From Polydactylus sextarius (lineage: Eukaryota > Chordata > Actinopteri > Polynemidae), in the NCBI GenBank assembly GCA_016801845.1, contig CM028906.1, forward strand, positions 4,783,501 through 4,847,500: a DNA stretch of 64,000 nt, read 5' to 3'. The position numbers and the translations under genes are program-made. The notes under the pieces are model-generated. The model did not search any database, was not told the origin of the DNA, and was given only the letters and a program-made list of their open reading frames with translations. This document shows positions 50,121 through 63,000 of the stretch, in pieces (the stretch's first letter is position 1; each line of letters starts with the position of its first letter).

Positions 50121-52754
50121 CAGGGGTGGATCTACTGTAGTGGAAAATGCCACCCTAAAATAATCTCTTGCCACCCCTAGTACCACCCTAGTTTTGCATA
50201 TGAGGATATTGTATATGAGGATAATCCAGCAGTGATGCTTCAAACAAATCTAAAACTGAATATATCCCATCATGTTACTCCCCTTTCTTAAAAAAATGTT
50301 TCAGCCTGAGGTTCCAGAGCACATTTTTAAAATTATGCTGCGGATGTCTGTGTGCTCTGGGGATTTCAGCACAGAAGGTTGATCCAGCCCAGTAAATCAT
50401 GAGAAACAAGGTTTCCAACATTTAGGTTTTCTGCATGAAATGCAAGGAAATGTTGTTTTGCACTATAGTTTGGGTTGGAACCTGTGGTTATCATCAAAAA
50501 CAAAAGGTGTAATTATCCAAGACAAACTTTAATACTGTATACAGGTTCAAGGTGGTATTTCCTGCTTGGCCTTCTGCCTGTCGTACCTCCTCCGGTGCAC
50601 TTTGGGTCAGATACAGAGTCGTCAGCTGGTGCCACCTTTCACTGATGTTTCACCCCATAGCCAGTACATCTCCAGGTGGGGGGGCAAGTAGCTTCTTAGG
50701 GACATCTCCCTACCACTCCCTGCATCTGACCCTACTGGGGTGTCTGGACCCATATGCTGTCCTTCCTCCATAATCACAACCAGTAGCTTGCTTTCTCTGC
50801 CTCCTTCGCTAGCTCCTTGAGCGCTTGCTCTAGCCTAACCCCTGTTGTTCTTGTAGCGCATGGTATGTAGCCTGGGGAACCAAGTGGTGTCTCTCTGGCT
50901 GTATCGTTGTACTGATTCTTCATATATTGTTCCAAATCTTTCTTGAAGATGTCCAGTTTTCCACTTGATCCATCCTGGTAGGCCGCCTCTCGGAGGGCCT
51001 TCAGGTTGTTTTTTCAATTTGTGTAAAACAACAACAATTTTCTGTTGGTTGAAGATGATGGATAAAGACAACAGAAGATAACACATTAGCTATGACTTGG
51101 ACATAGTCTCATTATTGTCAGTTGGTCAGAGAGAAGTACATTAGTTTAAAGAAAGATCTAGAGCAGTGTCACCTAAGTATTAAGCTAACCCACAAGAAGA
51201 AAAATAATAGTTTACCAGACTTTGACTGTTTGTGATTGTGGCTGTGATTGTTATTGTGTATTGAGTCTGTTCTAGTAATAATATAGTTATTTGTAACCTG
51301 CAGACATTATGCTACACCATATCTTATTTTGGTGAAAAGTAACTCAAAGTAATACAGGGTTCATGTAACACATTACAGTTTAGAGACGGTAATGGAAAAC
51401 AGTAATTAGTGGTCTATTTTGCACTGCATTTTTGGAATCAGAACAAAAATACTTTATTGATCCCAGGGGGAAATTCATATTGTTACTGGTCATTACTATC
51501 CAACAGACCAGCACCACCAGAAAAGTTGTCTGATTTTCTGTGAGTCTTGTGTATCATGGCAAAGGAGACACCAGCTAGAAAAATAAAATGGTGACGTGAG
51601 GAACAGGAGGATATTCTCAGGAGAAAAAAAGATTGTAAAAATACAGGCGTGAAAATGAATCTCTGTGGGTGGAATGAGTGAGGGAGAGGGAAGGCAAATT
51701 GCAAAATATGAGTGACATGTACTTAAGGAAAGCTTGGCAAAGATTTCCACACAGAAAGTAATTTTTACTCAGGATATTTTTTAAGCAACGTTTACGAGTT
51801 CACGAGTAGTGTTGTTACCTAGTAACACTTATTTTTCCAAAAAATACTCAAGTATCCAAACAGAAACGTAAAAAGTTAGGTACGCTTAAAACTTACCTCC
51901 ACGGTTCCATGTCCACTAGTTTCACCAAAATCGAGCCAACTGTCCTTCAGCCAAAGTCCTCCATCCTCGTCCAAGTGTGGACATGTCTGAGGGAAAGAAC
52001 ACTTAACCTCTTAAAGCACTGTGGGGAGGGGCTCTGATGTTGCGCTTCGAGTGCAGAGGAAGGAAGTCACAGATCAACTAATAAAGTCAGTGAGGTAGTT
52101 TTGTGAATATGGAATAAATGATTAAATTTAGATACACAATTGAGGATACATAGTTACAAACAATCACCAAGTAGCACACTATGTGAAAAAATTACATTTA
52201 AAGTAAAAGCTGAGTTATATACGTAAATGAAGTAATAATCATAGCACCAAAGTAGTTTAGTGTTTTCTTTGTTGGCCATTGCGGTGGAAGTGTGAACCCA
52301 AACAGGCTAGAACCACCAATGGTTATACAGTACATAAAAGCAAAATACACATTATTACTTAAGTGTTTCATTATTTGGGCTAAAGCCAATAAGAAAGTTA
52401 TAGACCATGTTTTATTATTGTTATTTTTTGGGCATTTTTGCCTTTTTTAATGATAGAAACAGGAAATGTGGAGAAGAGTGGGGTAAGATGCAGTAAAGAT
52501 TGAATTTGTTGGGATTCAAACTGGTGAACAGCTGCACAGCAGATATACACCAACGTGATGCTCCATAACCATTTGGCTACCCAGGCGTCCAGTTATAGAC
52601 TATGTTTATGTGAAAATGTATGTATACTTACTGCATTTATATGGTACATATTAGATAATTTAACACCTGCAAATGTGTAAAGAAATTGCTTTGATTTTCA
52701 TATCACATCTGATCTCCATCACACCCTAAGAAAATTTCTGTAGATCCACCCCTG
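50121..52754. mobile_element. hAT-like element defined by 15-bp inverted ends (candidate)
   Basis: CAGGGGTGGATCTAC at 50121-50135 is the exact reverse complement of GTAGATCCACCCCTG at 52740-52754. CAGGGGTGG ends are common in hAT-type elements. No 8-bp target duplication is visible. The interior has no transposase I can recognise. A broken minus-strand frame (NLKALREAAYQDGSSGK..., about 51010-50800) is unassigned, and a LINE-type tail lies at 51440. Confidence 0.45.
51436..51480 (-). mobile_element. Rex/CR1-type LINE 3' tail
   Basis: ATCAGAACAAAAATACTTTA, then TTGATCCCAGGGGGAAATTC, is the antisense form of the teleost LINE terminus GGGATCAATAAAGTATTT with its short tail. Confidence 0.55.
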
Positions 52755-53640
52755 CCTGTACTTTGACACTAAATTCAAAATGTATAGACTTTTACCAAAT
52801 TCGGAGAAAGAAGAACTATCAGCTTTTTAGTCACTTTACAAAAACATATGTTATTATTAAATCTGTAGATGAGTGTAAGTTCAGTATTAACCATAGACAG
52901 AGACCAGCATCTGTGGCAGGAATACAAACAATGCCAAGTAGTATTCCAAATTAAACAAACTACACTGAAGTGTCTTGTGTCTGACTGATGTGTTAAAACA
53001 GCCTAAATTGTCCCTTTAGTGGAAAAAAAAATGAAATTACAAACACTGCATAAAAAACATTAATCACAAAGAAATTACTATTCATTGTACAGTCATAAAC
53101 CCAGACACAGACATTTTACATGCTGCCCCAGATCCATAAGGATCCTGCTAAATAGAACGAACCACATGAAGTTCTTCCAAGTGTATCGATAAAATAGTCA
53201 TTCATAGTCATAAGTGCTGTTTGTAGCTTTGGTCGCTAGGGGGTACTCTTGGTTTTTCCATAGGAAAGCATACAAGACACAAACCAAGCCAACTGTAGTT
53301 TTCTGTGTGAAACCTAGATAACAGTAATGTATGTCATAATTTAATGTATGTCAGACACAGACTGGCTATACGTTGACTAAAAAAACAATGTGTATGTAAT
53401 TTCTTCTGTTGTCTGTGTATTGGTGAAACATGACATAATTCTCAAAAAATTCACCCAATTTATAAAATTTGGATACATGAATCAAATACATGGATCAGCC
53501 AACATTTATTAAACATAGATAAGAGATAAGTTCACATTATCACTTGATCATAATGATCTATCTATCTAATGATTTAGACTCTTTTGCCGCTACAACCAGT
53601 CTTGTCATTATATTCCTATTGTCACAAACAAAAATGGATT
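52755..53640. other. Intergenic, no gene seen
   Basis: AT-rich. An open frame at 52763-52954 lacks splice context and family resemblance. Confidence 0.55.
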
Positions 53641-53645
53641 TGACT

Positions 53646-53987
53646 AAGTAATAGTGTAGTGGGGTGGTCAGCCAAACATATCTAAATTGTCATTTTTAAA
53701 CTTCTAATGCAGCTCAAAATAGCACTTCACTTCAGCAGGAGCATGAATAGGCTCCCTAAACATAAACTGAAGTCTGCTGATCTGAACCACCCTTCGTCGA
53801 CATTGGGTAAATCTTGTAAAACAGACTTTTTAATAAACTCTCAGTACACTTACTAAGTTATCATTTATGTATAGGGACCCTATTCATGCTACTGCTGAAA
53901 GGAAGTGCTATTTTGAGCTTTATTAGTGGTTAAAAAATGGTGTTGGAGATATGTTTGGCTGACTGACCACTTACATTCATTATTACC
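53646..53987. mobile_element. Foldback element/long hairpin, arms about 105-118 bp
   Basis: Left arm 53646-53763 (GTGGTCAGCCAAACATATCT, then CTCAAAATAGCACTTC, GCATGAATAG) matches the reverse complement of the right arm 53867-53987 (GGGACCCTATTCATGCTACT, GAAGTGCTATTTTGAGC, AGATATGTTTGGCTGACTGA). A spacer of about 100 bases lies between. Arms differ by small indels. No coding potential. Confidence 0.75.
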
Positions 53988-54609
53988 TATTTGGTTGTGA
54001 GCACAAAAGACGGTCAAACTCAATATTACTTTGACTATGTAAAATAGCTTTTGAGGGGTGTTTGACTCATTTGTATGGTGAAATAGACCCTGGGTTCAAA
54101 TTACTCCAGACCATCACTTTAAGAGAGCTGTGCATTAACAAATGCCTGCAAACCTCAATGAACTGAAGCAGTGTTGTAAAATGAGCCAAAATTCCTCCAC
54201 AGCGATGTGAGAGGCTGATAAAGTTATACAGAAAACAACTACTTCAAGTTATTGCTGCCAAAGGGGTTTCTACAAGCTATGGAATCCTGGGGAACTTAAT
54301 TTTTCACACATGGTTTCTTCATTTTGGTTTTGTTTGATAAATAATGCCACGGTGGAATCTGTTGTGTGTTTTTGTAGACTTGAGGTTAGATTTAAATAAT
54401 TTTAGAACCTGATAAGGACCAAATGATTTTTATTATGTCCTGATATGTAAAACCCTAGAATTGAAGGAGCATGTACTGTCTTTTTCCCGTGACTGTATGT
54501 ATTCATACCACATATGACATATTGCAGTGCCCAAAACATACAATATAATGTAAATGTATAATGTAAATCAATTTATCATTAAATATTGCCCTTCTTCACA
54601 ATGTGCTAT

Positions 54610-54657
54610 TTAAAAGTTGTGCTGTTAATGCTGCAGCATTAGCAGCACAACTTTTAA
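54610..54657. repeat. 48-bp near-perfect palindrome
   Basis: TTAAAAGTTGTGCTG...CAGCACAACTTTTAA around the centre ATGCTGCAGCAT. Only one base pair (a GT wobble in RNA) breaks symmetry. No terminal loop, so it would form a cruciform or a perfect stem. Not attached to a recognised element. Confidence 0.85.
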
Positions 54658-54659
54658 TG

Positions 54660-57600
54660 TATGCCACCCTCAGTCCTCTGCCTGCTTCAGTAAAAGCAGC
54701 ATCAGTGCCAGGAGGTGGCCTTGCAGAAACTGTATCAGTAAGTGTATCAGTGTGTCTAGTTAGAACATCAAAGGACACCTCCGAGGAATATCATGTGATC
54801 ATACAAAGAAGTGATAATTATCACAAACAGATCAGTGGAATCTGAAAATCTGAGGTTGTTTTTTTTTTTTTCTTTCTTTTTCTTTTTTTGGTCAATCCTG
54901 GATCTTTGATCTTTCTAACTAATCTTTTCTGTCTGTCATTGGACAAAATGTACAACACTATTCACATCTTATATATGTATAGTGTCTACAATTACACTCA
55001 AAATGTGTAAACAATGTGTAAAAAACGAAACAAACAAACAAACAAAAAATAGAATAAAATCAATGTTCACTTCATGGAGAGGAGTAAACTGTAATCTTTG
55101 ACCACTGAGAGAAAATATGTAGACATGGACCTTCAGACCTCTAATACAAAAAAATCTTGTAAACAACTGTTCTGGTTTTAATTATGTACTTGGCTTGTTC
55201 ACCATTTTTTCCCACTGTAAACATTTGCTGCAACAGTTCACTGTTCTTTTACCCCAAACTGTTTGAGATAGCCTCTGTCCCACTTCATTAAACATTTTCT
55301 CATAGATGGATTCTTTCTTTAAAAAGTTGAAACTTCATCTTTACAATAAAACAATGAACATACTTTGATTTATATTGTCTTCACTTTCCAGCTCTTCCTG
55401 CCAGGAAGATGTCCCCAGGCCAGATGGGATATATATAATCTCCTCAGCGTGTACTGGCTCTATCCCAAACACTTAAACTTTTTATATCATGTTTAGTTTT
55501 TAGTTATTATTAGTTATGTGTATTAGTCATATTCATGTTTGTCATTGTAATTCATGGGTTGTTATTTATAAATATTTGTAGACACATTGATTAATAACAT
55601 GTATGATTTGTACGTGTGTGTCTCTATGGGAGGTCAAGTTAGTATATAATGACATCACATGCTTACTGAACATGCCACAGTTTGACCTAAAATTAGACTT
55701 TGGTTGACTAGCTCTTAATATAACTATATACCAAACAAATAACAACTACGTTTGGGGAAAAAAAAAATCAAATGAGAATCATAGTCACTGGGTGTTTGTG
55801 TGTGCAATGAGTGTTTGTTTGATCTGAGAAGTGATGCAGCACATTGTCGTCGTTGTTGTTTATGTTTTTCTGATGTTTGAAAATAATCCTTTTTTCCCTC
55901 TGAAAAGGTCTAAACAGAAGAACTCTCTAGAGAATAAAGTAGATATGGGAGAACATGAATTTTATCTATTAGACCTCGAGGGAAACTGCATAAATGAGTC
56001 AAGGGTTTACTTCAGAGGAAATTGAGAGAAGGGGTGGCTGTTGATACGTCTATTTACAGCCCTTTTCAAGCAACATACAGGCGGCGTTTGATTTGTTCAG
56101 CATTTTCCAAGTAACTCTCTGATTTGGCAGGACAAACAACCCTTTGGGTGGACATGTTAATTCATTCCTTTTTTTCAGATTGCTATCTGTGGTCAGCAGG
56201 CTTGTGAAAATAAGTCCCTTTTGAAATAATATATCTGAGAAAAACAAATGAAACAAGATGAAATCTTTGTCATAAACGTTGATTTGAACATCCAGTTTTT
56301 GCAAATGACAGTGAAATATTAATGTGTTGTAGGGGTTACTTCATGTTTTCCTCTTAAACACAGAGTGGCAAGCAAGTTATGAAGAATCAGAAAAATATAA
56401 ATGAAGAAAAACAACAATGTGTCTGCTACCCTGTTAGTTTTTGCATTGAAACTGCTTGATGAAACTTTATAGTAGGAAAAGTGTCACTGCACATGTGTCA
56501 AGCTGCCAAGTCCTTGGGTTACATTTTTTTTCTCTTACTAGCAGTTCTATTTTAAAATTTTACCACCTTTAGGCAGTCATGGTGAATGAGCCAGTAGCTC
56601 CGTGTGTTCCTCAAGGACATTTTGGAAAGGTCACAGTATTACAAACACGACGCTCAAACATGTGACCTTCCTACAGTGTGGTAGTATCAACAGCCTCTCA
56701 TTCACCAGCCGACATTTGGTGATGATGATGCTGAATCCTTGTCCTTTGATTCCTTTGGATGACCATTTTATTCCACAAAGATAAGATATATTCATTTTAA
56801 TGTTTTGATGGTGCGCTCTGTATGTGTTCTTGGTTAACTTCTGAGAAACATTTTGACATCTCGGAGTAAGAAAGTATTTAATTAGGTTTTAATTTTTTTC
56901 AGTAGGTATTTTCTTAGACATGTACAAATAATTACTCTTACTCAGCTCTGAGCAAGGAAGCAAAATAAGCACATTTCCCTTATTGTTTTATTTGTTTATA
57001 TTGTATTTGTGAGGAGTTTGAACTAATATAATGATAGAAATTACTGTCTGAACAAAACTATGTAATAATACAGAATTATTATTTCAGAATTATTATTATT
57101 TCATGTGCCAAACTACTATATTGTTATATACTGTGTTATATAATAGCATTTTATTTTGCCATTGTGTCCAGACTGTCTGATTGAAGAGGCTGATATCAGC
57201 TGCAGACTAACAACTAACAGCAGTTGGAAAAAACAAAGTGCAACAGAAGTAATAAGGTTGGTGACTGTACCTACATAACTAAACTGATTTATGTGTGTGT
57301 CATTACTTGGCAGCCATTGAAGTCTACTGGCTGCCAAGTAATTCAGCTTGAGTCACACCAAGTCACCAGAAATATATTTTCCTGTACTGGAGAGCAGAAT
57401 AGAGCAGAGGGTATCTAATGAACCAGAAATGACAAATCACTGATTTTCTTGCTCATTACAAAACATGTGTTGGCATATCTATGGGTGGCGTGTGTATATG
57501 TGTGTGTGTGTGTGTGCTTCAAATTAATAGGAAAGCACTTGCTTAATGTACCATTAGTGGCTTATTTTCCAGATCTGATTCATCCATGCATTTTCTATTA

Positions 57601-57845
57601 TTGTGGCTGTTTTCTCACTTTAAAAAAGGCAGTAAAACCTTTATGTAATTTAGCATTTGCACATTTGAGACATTCAGAAAATGACTGGTTGGAACACCAG
57701 AAATCATTGTTGATTCCAAACCTTCACATGTTTTCATGAGCGAAAATGATCACTCTGACGACAGGAATGAACTGTGTAATTTATATAATATCTCCCAATT
57801 CACTATGAGGTGCTGTGGTCAGAAGAACCGCAAGAGTAATGTTTA
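54660..57845. other. Intergenic, no gene seen
   Basis: Two open frames (54603-54845 and 55831-56025) have no domain I recognise and no clear splice structure. The second encodes a hydrophobic start followed by a charged tail. GT run near 57497-57515. The right end is probably the 3' UTR or flank of the TNFAIP8-family gene. Confidence 0.5.
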
Positions 57846-58079
57846 CAAGAAATCTTTAATAAAAGACAAGTGTTACAGAGAAGATTGACACAGATACATA
57901 ATACACACACCATGCCATAGTTGGTCTTATGTACAAACACATCTCATACAAACACATTTGCACACGCACCCACACATAATTGTTACTGTACAATTTTGCA
58001 GACAAAGGGGTTGACTTGGAATGTATACAAAGTGGAACAGGCTGTCCCAGTGTGCAGCAATGATCCACTGAGTGGAAAG

Positions 58080-58082
<3 letters not shown>

Positions 58083-58121
<39 letters not shown>
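58083..58121. repeat. (AT)n microsatellite
   Basis: About 19 TA/AT units within the probable 3' UTR or flank of the TNFAIP8-family gene. Confidence 0.95.
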
Positions 58122-58128
<7 letters not shown>

Positions 58129-58327
58129 CCTCTTAGAACCACAGCGTCAGAATGTTACATGTAGCGCCATGGACAAATGGGGGCAAAATGGGACAAAAAA
58201 GACAGTGGAGGATGTGAACAGTCAGGGTTGAGCATGTGAAAAGGAAATAGGAGGAGGCAAGATAGATGAGCAAGAAAAGGAGCAAGAGGAGAAAGAGCCA
58301 GAGGTGGAAGGGGTCAAGTGTGAGAGG

Positions 58328-58890
58328 TTAAAGCGTTCCTTCGTCCAACAGTTTGTTGATGCCATTACAGATCTTCCTCAGAGAAAGTCTGTACTCCTCT
58401 CCATCCCCGTACAGCTCAGCCAGGAACTCCCCGTGGGCAAAATGGTTGAAAACGTGATCGATACGTGCATGTGAGCGTGCGGTCAGGTGCTGCTCGACCA
58501 GGGTGTGAAGCAGGTCCCTGCACTCCAGCAGGAGCTCCGAGAGAATATTCCTGTCGAAGGTGTACTCTACCTCGTAGAACGATACCGCTGTCATGGCCGC
58601 CTGGTTCATCTTCTTTTTAAAGCGCTCAACTGTGTCCAACTCATCAGGGCTGAACTGCTGGTTGCGGTATAAGATGCCGATCTTCAGGGCAATCTTGATC
58701 ACGTCCTTGATGATCTTGTGGGCCTCTTTCTTGCTTTTGGTAAACTCCCGGCTCGCCTTGTAGAGCTCATCCAAGATCTCGCTGCTAGTGTCATCTGTTA
58801 GCATGTTGGCCACCACCATGGTCGCCATCTTACTCAGGATCTTCTTCTGGGCTTGTAGGGCCAGGGAGCGTGAGTTGAAACTCTCCTGTC
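58328..58890 (-). CDS. tnfaip8l3: TNFAIP8-like protein 3, main coding exon
   Basis: TIPE-family lipid transfer protein. The mammalian member carries phosphoinositide second messengers and promotes PI3K signalling at the plasma membrane. This exon encodes about 187 residues, from a GGGGAG/CCCCAG acceptor (exon begins 58890, phase 1) to TAA at 58330-58328. Motifs: SFNSRSLALQAQKKILSKMA, VANMLTDDTSSEILDELYKA, KIALKIGILYRNQQFS, VSFYEVEYTFDRNILSELL, HVFNHFAHGEFLAELYG, and the end CNGINKLLDEGTL. VANML, KIGILYRN and SFYEVEYTFDRN favour TNFAIP8L3 over TNFAIP8, L1 and L2. The 15q location of human TNFAIP8L3 fits the neighbours. Frame upstream of 58890 is intronic. The first exon, with the short N-terminus, was not found and is probably beyond the window. 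Confidence 0.87.
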
Positions 58891-58999
58891 CTGGGGAGGG
58901 GGAATAGAAAAAGACAGAGAGGGGCACAGGGTCAGTGGTAAAGACTAGAAATCTTTACTGACATTAAACAGAAATGTCAGTAAAGAAGAAAACACATAC

Positions 59000-59770
59000 T
59001 TACACTATTCAAAAATTCAGTTCAGATACAAAGCAAATGACAGATATTAGAAAACCACTTCATATTTACATATTCATATATGGAACATTATTGGAATTTA
59101 TAACTGGGTCTGCATAGATTTTGTTCTATTTTAAAGTTTGTAAGTGAAATTGTGAAAATATTAATATGTTATTATTTAGTAAATGTTAAGGCACAGCATT
59201 GGTGCAAATTGCTCTTGGATGATTTAGGTTTTTTGGCATGAAGAAAGACTAATCCAGTCCACAGTATTGCCAACCATATAGATACGGGATATATAGAGCT
59301 GCCACAAAAAATTGTCATAGTTGTCATACAAGGTGTTTATAAATAGAAATGAAGGCTGAGAGGTCGATGGAATCACAGTGTAGCCACATAATACAGCAGG
59401 TCAGGATGCAGCAGGCTGACTATGACGATAGGCTCTGGATAACATCAGTCATATGCAGATAAGAACCTCATTGCACATAGTCTCTCTGCAAGTCCAGATT
59501 GATCACAGTTTAACACCATGTCCCAACCTATCATAGACGAGAACATCAAAGGATGTGTGTGTCCTCAGGCAGAGATACCACCAGCCGAATGTACGTCTGC
59601 ATGAATGTGAGGAGTGGGAGGACAGGAAGGGGTTTTATTTAGGTGCCACCCAGCTACAAATTACACACCAGATAACTCCTATTATGATTAAAGCCAAGGA
59701 AAGTGACTTTCCCCTCCTTTTCCTTGATCACATTGTCAGCCTCTTCCTCCTCCACATGCCTGATAAGAAA
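59000..59770. other. Probable tnfaip8l3 intron, nothing recognised
   Basis: Lies 5' of the only coding exon found. No exon of the short N-terminus, no RNA gene and no repeat end recognised. Confidence 0.4.
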
Positions 59771-59774
59771 AGAG

Positions 59775-59822
59775 ACAGAGAACGAGAGAGAGAGAGAGAG
59801 AGAGAGAGATAGGGATAGAGAG
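59775..59822. repeat. (GA)n microsatellite
   Basis: AGAGAG run with minor interruptions (GATAGGGATAG). Frames through it are Arg-Glu artefacts. Confidence 0.93.
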
Positions 59823-59973
59823 AGTGTGTATGGTGTGTATGGAGGCGTCTTTGCCCAGTGGGCACATAACAGCAGATAAGCCCAAATTTAAAGAGGAACA
59901 CCTGCCTTGTTGTCATTATAATGGTATTCAAACAGACAGCTGACCATGCAGAATTCACACCAGTGTCAAATCA

Positions 59974-60077
<104 letters not shown>

Positions 60078-60079
60078 CA

Positions 60080-63000
60080 TGTTTGTTATTTGAATTGAAT
60101 GTGACATCAATTGGAAGAAACCCAATCTGTGGCATTTCGTGTGAATGTACAGAAGTGACATTTTCATCTGTTGGTCTGAAGCTGGATGACATTTCATGCA
60201 CAAATAATTAGCCCAATATGACATTTAACAACTAATTAGGCAAATATCTTTGTATCCATTGTAATTTCCCAGAACAAAAGTTGTGATGTTCCTTTTTTTT
60301 TTTTTTTTTTAACTCCTTTGTACAATTTCATGAGAGTTGGGGGTGAGACCCATTGTGTGTCAGACAAAAGGGGAGTGGGTGGGTTAGTATGGAGATGTCA
60401 AACCTGCAGGACATTTCCAGTCTTTATGTAATTAGAAACAAGATCTGCGATATAAACGCAGACAAAGGTGATAAAATATCCTTGTGAAGTACAATAACTT
60501 AAAACTTACTCAGTGGGAGGAAGATCTCTTGTGTTTTCTTAACGGACAAAAGCATCTTGAGTGAAAATTGTGCAGCAGCTACTAATTAAAAGTTTGGCAG
60601 AAATACATATAAATATAATCTATAATGCTCTTATGCTCCCGATGCTATAAAAATCAACAGTGTGGAGGAATTAAAAGGATCTCTTTATAGAAATGGAATA
60701 TAATAGTAAGAATAATGTTTTCATGACTAATATCTGAAATGATGAATCATTTTATAAAAGTGAGTTCTCTTCCATGCAGCCTGCTGTATTCTTACATTTC
60801 TGACAGAGGCAGCGACTAGACGCCACTAAAAACTACAAATTGTTTTGTTGTTTGCAAACATGACACAACCATATTTGAATGAATTTGTGTAATGTCCTTA
60901 TATTAGCAAACAATTGCCAATTCAGACACTCACACACAGCACAGACCAGACAGACACTGATGGAAATATCAAGGAAAAAGTAAGTGCTTCACTGACTTTG
61001 TCCATAGGCAAATAGGCAAAATAGGCAAAAAACATCAATCTGCAGTGGATGGAAACAACGTTGCCAGGAATAATAGAAAAACCAAACTCTGCTAAAACCC
61101 TCCAAAGGACTATGGAAGAAGAGCAGATTTAGATGAAAACTCTTAATGTATTTACTAGCAAGGCATATGAACAACTGGTGATTCAATTGGTGATTAGTGC
61201 AGCTTTGAAGTGAATTACAATGACACTTAATCTAAGATAACCTATAATATACATTTAATGTAACCATCATATAATACTGAGAGTGCTCTCTCTCTCTCTC
61301 TCCCTTCATCCCTCTCAACTCTGATTAAGTAATAGTTCTTTAGTCAACATTTGTCTGTAAGAGATGAGTCAGTGTTTGACCCCAGCAGGCTGCTACATAA
61401 TAATAGCCATTAAATATAACAGATGGAAACTATATGGCCCGAGGTAATGAAAGCTTATAAACTTCACAACAGCTTTGCAATAGATTTCCATTACATTTGA
61501 ATAGCAACATGAAGATAAACAAATGTGGTTTTCATTATGCAGATGTGTGCCTCTCATCAACAGGCTCTCTTTGTCACTGTCATTTCCTGTTTTTCTGAAG
61601 CAGCTCTATGTTCCAGTGAGCCTCTGATATTCACAAACCCAACTGGATAGATTTCTGAAAACCTGGCACACTGAAAGGTGCCAACCTGCTCCATAAAGCC
61701 AGACCAATGGTTTGGCTTCTATTAGTTCTTGCGACCAACCACTTTCTAAATTAATTTCTCTTCTTTTCTGTGCAACAGATTAACTTGGATGTGTGATTAC
61801 TGCTGCAAGGATGAATTTAACACACAGATGAAAAGATTGCTGCATGATAGGAACCAGTTGGATCATTTCTGAGCTAAAACTAGACTGTTTATTCTTGTGC
61901 CAAGCCCCCATGACACAGCCTGGAGGCTTTTTTTGTTAGGACCAGCAGGTGGCTATTGGAGGCCACTTGTTGTGACCCTGGTGTCAAGCCTTTTTCTAAA
62001 TCCCTGAGTGGTTGAAGAATGGAAGCAAAAATGAAGGAGTGTTGGGAGAAAAATGGACATGAGACTGTCTAAGGTGTGAGTCAGAGTGGTGTGTGATTCA
62101 GAGTCTAGTTGGGTATTTTAGTACATACAGTAAGTGAGAGTAGACGGTAGTAGAGGGCTGTTATTAAAAATGGTGGAATACTGGCAATACTGAAACATTT
62201 GATTTAATCTGTACTGATTGAAATGTTTCAGTATTTGTAATTATTCCAACATTTTAAAGAAGAAACTGCAAAATCCTAAAACATATGATTTGATTGTGTC
62301 AACCTAAAGCACAACACAGCAAGCCCTCTCTCACATTCACTTACAGCCTGTAACCCAGAGGCTTAAATGACTGGCATGCATGATCCACGGTGTCAAAATG
62401 TGTTGGAGATGAGCCCAAGCTGTCAGAGGAGAGATGGCCAGAAAACTGTCTACCCTGTTACTTATCTCCCTCCGGCCTTCACACTTTCTCTCCTGCCTGC
62501 TCATTACTTACTCTGCATCACTTGTCTTCAAGTGTCAGGTTTTCTCAACACAAAGTGCTTATTCTGTTCACTGAAAAACAAACTCATGACAGAGTTCTCC
62601 AACGGTGTCAGGCCATCAGCCCATCAAAGAGGTTACATGAGGGTGTTTTGGGAGTTGCTGAGGATGACTTTTAACTTCAGATTAGTAAGATGCTTGGTGC
62701 TTTCTGTGACTGGGGCTGTTGACTAGACAGTCTCTCTTTGTTCTGCCTGGTGTTTTTTTTAGAGTGCTGAGTAAACCCTCTCTGTGCTGCATCAGATCTT
62801 ACATCCAGGGTAGAACATGGAGACCAACCAGATTTAAAGGTGGTGCATTGCAAAAAAATGTCCCTCTTGACTAATTTGTTTTCCTTTCACTCATAGACCT
62901 TTATACAGCACAGTTTCATCTTACCATTTACTATCTTTACTATTTACTTACTGCTTACTTACTACTACTTTTTACACTATTCTATTGACACCATTAAATT

